Program-made: the position numbers and the translations under genes
Shown here: positions 6,719 through 9,846 of the stretch, in pieces
How the letters are laid out: every line of letters starts with the position of its first letter
Position numbering within the stretch: the stretch's first letter is position 1
Source: Rhodospirillales bacterium
GTDB lineage: Bacteria; Pseudomonadota; Alphaproteobacteria; MPNO01; UBA2964
Assembly (NCBI GenBank): GCA_002727395.1
Contig: PBWY01000042.1
Coordinates: 1 to 9,846 of the forward strand
Length of the DNA stretch: 9,846 nucleotides
Direction: 5' to 3'
The notes under the pieces: generated by a model
What the model saw: the letters and a program-made list of their open reading frames with translations, nothing else
Told to the model about the DNA's origin: nothing
The model's database searches: none

Positions 6719-7567
6719 TCAATTATCTGGGTCAGATACCGTATATCTTCGGAGTAACCTGCGTTGATTAGAAGGGAAATCATTCCTCGCGTGATTAACA
6801 CTACGATTATCCCAAATCATAAGGTCGCCTGGCGCCCACTTATGCTCATACACAAATTGTGTTTTCTCACAATGATCAAAAAGGTGGTTTAAAAGTTGTT
6901 CACTTTCTTCGTGTTCCATACCAACAATATTACTTGTCATTAATCTACTTAAATAAAGTGACTTCCGTCCCGAATTCGGGTGAATAATAACTAAAGGGTG
7001 CACAGCATGAGCGACATCATTATCGTGACGCATCTCCCCGCGGGTAGTCTTATTATAATTGAAGACGTGTCGAGCTTCCAATTTATCCAAGCGAGATCGT
7101 AGACCACCCTCCAGAGCGTCATATGCTGCTGCCATCCCAGCAAACTTAGTTTCGCCGCCAGTAATAGGAATCTCGATAGCAAAAAGCGTGGTTGCCCGAT
7201 AGGGCTTTTCTCGATGGGCGCCATCCGAATGGAAATGCATTTCGCCATCCGGCAAAACACCGATTAACTTACCCTCTTCACGAATGTTGCTAACATACAT
7301 GACACCGCGTTTCGACTGCTTGTTATCGGGGTCTCCTTTACTGCGATCATTCCTGTCGACAAAACCAAATAGGGCAGCAAACCTTGCCTGATCTTCATCA
7401 TTAATTTTTTGACCTGGAAAACAAAGAACCGAGTAACGAAAAAAAATTTCACGTATGAGTTGAGCTAGCTTTTCACTAAGTGGTTTGCGCAAATCCACTC
7501 CGGTAACCTTCGCCCCGACAGCCGGATGTTCTGCCACAACATTCAATTTCTCAATAGTATTCAACAT
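6719..7567 (-). CDS. TauD/TfdA-family Fe(II)/2-oxoglutarate dioxygenase, third copy
   Basis: 282-residue dioxygenase on the opposite strand, clearly homologous to the two tandem copies but more diverged. Seen from the chosen start: VGAKVTGVDLRKPL at 17-30; iron ligands H113-x-D115 in GEMHFHSDG and H259 in the NHAR segment; GGETKF at 137-142; and RRLLRR at 269-274 for 2-oxoglutarate binding. Spacing is close to TfdA (about 287 residues). ATG at complement 7565-7567 is chosen because it gives an N-terminus matching the paralogues. The frame stays open to a TTG at 7627, but those 20 extra residues are not family-like. No well-placed Shine-Dalgarno is seen (a GGGG lies too close to the ATG), so the start is the least certain part. 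It is divergent from tctC across a 221-nt spacer, which suggests shared control with the transporter; its substrate may be what the transporter brings in (inference). Confidence 0.92.
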   Translation of the reverse strand: MLNTIEKLNVVAEHPAVGAKVTGVDLRKPLSEKLAQLIREIFFRYSVLCFPGQKINDEDQARFAALFGFVDRNDRSKGDPDNKQSKRGVMYVSNIREEGKLIGVLPDGEMHFHSDGAHREKPYRATTLFAIEIPITGGETKFAGMAAAYDALEGGLRSRLDKLEARHVFNYNKTTRGEMRHDNDVAHAVHPLVIIHPNSGRKSLYLSRLMTSNIVGMEHEESEQLLNHLFDHCEKTQFVYEHKWAPGDLMIWDNRSVNHARNDFPSNQRRLLRRYTVSDPDN

Positions 7568-7788
7568 GCCCCACTTTTTACGCGTCTCTTGAGTTATAAA
7601 AATTTTTACAATTATTATAACACCCAATTAATATTAAAAACGATACAGACATTTAAATAAATTTAAAATTTTTCTTTGTTTTATGGGTTAACAGGTTATT
7701 TTTGTTGGTTTACAGTATTACTCGTGTATTTAATAAGTAAGCCTCAAAATCGTTAAAAGAGGCGAATGAAATATCAGGGAGGTATTTT
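7568..7788. promoter_or_regulatory. AT-rich divergent intergenic region between dioxygenase and tctC
   Basis: This 221-nt spacer is the longest gene-free stretch and must hold promoters for both directions. A TTTACA at 7709-7714 is a good -35 candidate for tctC, but the best -10 match nearby (TTTAAT at 7729-7734) is only 14 nt away, so the promoter is not settled. Around 7650-7675 the sequence is almost pure A/T. A strong AGGGAGG at 7776-7782 is the tctC ribosome-binding site, 6 nt before its ATG. No small ORF is supported. Confidence 0.5.
7686..7715. repeat. Pair of 9-bp direct repeats, candidate operator upstream of tctC
   Basis: GGTTAACAG at 7686-7694 and GGTTTACAG at 7707-7715 match at 8 of 9 positions and are offset by 21 bp, about two helical turns, so both would face the same side of the DNA. 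The second copy covers the candidate -35 TTTACA. This geometry suits a dimeric regulator controlling tctC or the divergent dioxygenase, but the repeats are short and chance is possible. Confidence 0.3.
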
Positions 7789-8793
7789 ATGTTTAGTAGA
7801 CTGATAGCGGGGGTTTTTGCCCTGAGTTCTATGGCTTTAATTGCAGCAGCTCCAGCCAAAGCTGTAGATTTTCCTAAAAAGAATATAACATTCTTAATTG
7901 CTTATGGACCAGGTGGTGGTTTTGATACAATTACCCGGAAATTAGCGCCATACTTGAAAAAAAATCTCGGTGGTAAAGTCAATATCGTCGCAAAAAATTT
8001 ACCCGGCGGTCGTGGAAAAAAAGCCGCGGCATTTCTTGCCAAACGGAAACCTGACGGCTCTCACATTCTAATGTTCAATATGCCGGGCCATGCTATGCCC
8101 AATATTATTGGAGAAAAAGCTGGATATGATGTTCGCAAGATCGATTGGCTTGGCCGTGTTGCTCAATTTCGCTACGTCATAGTGACAAGTGCATCAAAAG
8201 GGAAATACAAGTCAATTCAGGACGTATTAAAAACTAAAAACCAGATAAAGATTCCAATTACTGGGCCTGGAACGACAGGATACCTTGCCAGCACTATTCT
8301 CTGGAATGCGCTTGGTGTGAGCCCCAAATATATCACGGGGTATAAATCGAGCTCCCGTTACGCGCTTGGCGTAATAAGAGGCGATGGGGATCTTACAATC
8401 CTAGCTAAAGGCAGCTTTAAAAAATATGTCAGCAGTAAAAAGAAAAAGAGAGCCGCTTTTAAAGACTTGAAGCCCATTCTTGAAATTACAAATGGTAAAT
8501 CTGAATTTGGTGTTCCTACTACTGGGGAAATGGGCAAGAAAGACCTAGCCATTCTCGGTGGAGACCGGATCGTAGGTACAACGCCTGGGACGCCAAAAGC
8601 AATAAAAGATAAATTGGCGAACGCTTTGTACAAATCAATTACGGATCCAGAATTTGTTGCATGGGGCAAAAAAGTAGGCCGACCGGTCGCACCTTTGAAC
8701 TCCGCCGATGCTACTAAATTAGTAGGTGAACTATTCTCTTACTACATTAAGTATAAGGATCTTCTTGCTGCTAGTAACAAGAAGACTCGCTGA
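7789..8793 (+). CDS. tctC: Tripartite tricarboxylate transporter (TTT) periplasmic binding protein, TctC/Bug family
   Basis: 334-residue extracytoplasmic solute receptor. Seen: a Sec signal peptide at residues 1-25 (Arg at 4, hydrophobic core 5-20, cleavage motif AKA before V26) with no lipobox Cys, so the product is free in the periplasm. Mature N-terminal features of the Bug family follow: FPKKNITFLIAYGPGGG at 28-44 with D46, and NLPGGRG at 70-76, the loops that in known members close over a carboxylate ligand. Length matches the family (about 320-330). The protein is Lys-rich. It has the strongest ribosome-binding site in the window (AGGGAGG, 6 nt before the ATG), fitting the high expression usual for binding proteins. 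It is followed by a stable hairpin and then by tctA. The bound solute cannot be predicted: family members bind citrate, other carboxylates, nicotinate or amino acids. Confidence 0.95.
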   Translation: MFSRLIAGVFALSSMALIAAAPAKAVDFPKKNITFLIAYGPGGGFDTITRKLAPYLKKNLGGKVNIVAKNLPGGRGKKAAAFLAKRKPDGSHILMFNMPGHAMPNIIGEKAGYDVRKIDWLGRVAQFRYVIVTSASKGKYKSIQDVLKTKNQIKIPITGPGTTGYLASTILWNALGVSPKYITGYKSSSRYALGVIRGDGDLTILAKGSFKKYVSSKKKKRAAFKDLKPILEITNGKSEFGVPTTGEMGKKDLAILGGDRIVGTTPGTPKAIKDKLANALYKSITDPEFVAWGKKVGRPVAPLNSADATKLVGELFSYYIKYKDLLAASNKKTR

Positions 8794-8799
8794 TCTAGC

Positions 8800-8834
8800 G
8801 TAGGCGGCCGGAGAAAAAGTTTTCGACCGCCTAC
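8800..8834 (+). terminator. Strong hairpin between tctC and tctA, partial terminator or mRNA stabiliser
   Basis: GTAGGCGG at 8800-8807 pairs perfectly with CCGCCTAC at 8827-8834. After one C-A mismatch the stem continues for six more pairs (8809-8814 with 8820-8825, including two G-T wobbles) to a 5-nt loop. It begins 7 nt after the tctC stop. No T-run follows, so it is not a full intrinsic terminator. It would fit a processing or stability element that keeps tctC message in excess over the membrane-subunit message. Confidence 0.6.
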
Positions 8835-8930
8835 TGCACTCTTGTAGGCAAATCACATGCAACCTGATAGACGGCTTGGCTCGCAGCCTATACCCATTAA
8901 ACAAATAATATTAATTTAGGTCAGATCACC

Positions 8931-8936
8931 AAGGGG
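8931..8936 (+). promoter_or_regulatory. Ribosome-binding site supporting a GTG start for tctA
   Basis: AAGGGG lies 11 nt before the GTG at 8948; a closer AAGAAG at 8939-8944 is a weaker alternative. The frame has a stop at 8912-8914 and no ATG before the conserved N-terminus, so GTG 8948 is the best start. Confidence 0.5.
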
Positions 8937-8947
8937 CAAAGAAGTTC

Positions 8948-9846
8948 GTGTTTGAAGCATTAATTGAAGGCATTGTTAATCTTGGATCATTGCATTCCCT
9001 TTTGCTATTGGCAGCTGGGTCGGCTGTTGGTTTGTTATTTGGTGCAATTCCAGGTCTGGGAGGGACTACAGCCGTCGCTCTGCTTATCCCGTTAACTTTT
9101 GGCATGGAACCGTGGCAAGCAATCATTTTAATGGGTGGCGTCATGGCCGCAACTTCTACAGGCGGCTCGGTAAGCGCTATTTTACTCAACACTCCGGGTA
9201 TAGCGCCAAATGCAGCAACAACATTTGATGGCTATCCATTAGCACAACAAGGAAAAGCAGGTATGGCAATCGGCGCTGGAGCAACGGCGTCAGCCCTTGG
9301 AGGTGTTATTGGCGTCATTTCCCTGGTAGCAGTCATTCCAATCATGAAAGCGATTGTGTTACTCTTTACCCCTCCAGAGTTTTTTATGCTTGCCATCTTT
9401 GGTCTTTGCGCGATCGCAGTCTCTTCAGGCGACCGGCTACTGCAAGGTTTAATAACCGCCATTATAGGACTAATGGTTGGGTTTGTAGGCTATTACGATG
9501 TTACCAGTACGGTACGGTATGATTTCGGCATTCCGCTATTGGAGGACGGAATAAAGCTGGTTCCAGCCCTTATTGGATTATTTGCTATATCTGAAATGAT
9601 TAATCTCGCAGTTAAGGGAGGATCTATTTCACAGGACACCTCCAATGTTAAGATTAGCCGTATCTCTGATGGGGTGAAGTCAGTCTTTAAAAATTGGTCT
9701 ACCATGTTAGTCGGCTCAGGTTATGGAACATTTATTGGAGCCGTTCCGGGGGTAGGAGGTACGGTAGCCGCTTTCCTTAGTTATTCCACTCAAGCGCAAC
9801 GCGATCCAACACCTGATATTGAATATGGAAAAGGCAATATTAAGGG
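8948..9846 (+). CDS. tctA: TTT large membrane subunit TctA, 3' part beyond the window
   Basis: The first ~299 residues of an integral inner-membrane protein are present; the family is about 500 residues long, so roughly 200 are missing at the window edge. Seen: long hydrophobic stretches and the family signatures GAIPGLGGTTAVALLIPLTFG at 32-52 (key residues G32, P35, G38-G39), STGGSVSAILLNTPG at 70-84 and FDGYPL at 93-98. A second IGAVPGVGG at 263-271 repeats the first PGxGG motif, reflecting the internal duplication of TctA. TctA works with TctB and the binding protein TctC in ion-gradient-driven uptake of carboxylates. A GTG start is used. The 154-nt gap after tctC cannot hold tctB (about 150 residues), so TctB must be encoded downstream, elsewhere, or be missing. 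No frameshift or stop occurs in the visible part. Confidence 0.95.
   Translation, partial: MFEALIEGIVNLGSLHSLLLLAAGSAVGLLFGAIPGLGGTTAVALLIPLTFGMEPWQAIILMGGVMAATSTGGSVSAILLNTPGIAPNAATTFDGYPLAQQGKAGMAIGAGATASALGGVIGVISLVAVIPIMKAIVLLFTPPEFFMLAIFGLCAIAVSSGDRLLQGLITAIIGLMVGFVGYYDVTSTVRYDFGIPLLEDGIKLVPALIGLFAISEMINLAVKGGSISQDTSNVKISRISDGVKSVFKNWSTMLVGSGYGTFIGAVPGVGGTVAAFLSYSTQAQRDPTPDIEYGKGNIK

Noticed and set aside
7568..7627. TTG-started 20-residue extension of the minus-strand dioxygenase
   Set aside because: The extension has no counterpart in the two paralogues and no ribosome-binding site; the ATG at 7567 aligns with their N-termini.
8358..9705. Minus-strand ORFs opposite tctC and tctA (at 8358-8669, 8926-9192, 9232-9462, 9493-9705)
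   Set aside because: They lie entirely or almost entirely opposite well-supported coding sequence, have no recognisable motifs or ribosome-binding sites, and look like antisense shadows.

Overview
The window is typical bacterial DNA: densely packed genes, short intergenic gaps, moderately AT-rich throughout (roughly 40% GC by eye). A tripartite tricarboxylate transporter (TTT) gene pair sits beside several TauD/TfdA-type dioxygenases, a phytanoyl-CoA-type dioxygenase and a DapA-family aldolase. This mix suggests a heterotrophic proteobacterium, most plausibly a low-GC marine alphaproteobacterium. That placement is inference from gene content; no rRNA or other marker gene is present. I saw no tRNA, rRNA, CRISPR array, insertion sequence or phage gene.

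Layout. (1) 100-1489, plus strand: a single-domain gentisate-dioxygenase-like cupin followed after 4 nt by a DapA-family lyase, with an inverted repeat over the lyase stop codon. (2) 1579-2391, plus strand: a class I SAM methyltransferase, overlapping tail-to-tail with (3) 2381-3106, minus strand: a Cys-motif protein resembling the DUF483 group. (4) 3226-6714, plus strand: a likely transcription unit of two tandem TauD/TfdA-family dioxygenases, an alpha/beta hydrolase and a PhyH-family dioxygenase, preceded by a good sigma70-like promoter. (5) 6719-7567, minus strand: a third TauD/TfdA-family dioxygenase, convergent with the PhyH gene. (6) 7789 to the window end, plus strand: a TctC-type periplasmic binding protein, a strong hairpin, and the first ~299 residues of the TctA large membrane subunit, cut by the window edge. 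No TctB gene lies between tctC and tctA.

How the genes may work together (inference). The TTT system would import a carboxylate or other small organic acid. Four Fe(II)/2-oxoglutarate oxygenases and one cupin would hydroxylate or cleave substrates. The alpha/beta hydrolase and the DapA-type lyase could process ester, lactone or oxo-acid intermediates. No single known pathway is recognisable. The density of non-haem iron oxygenases, including a clear tandem duplication, is the most unusual aspect of the window. Starts matter here: the second TauD gene and tctA appear to use GTG and the PhyH gene TTG, and three other genes have longer in-frame extensions that I reject.
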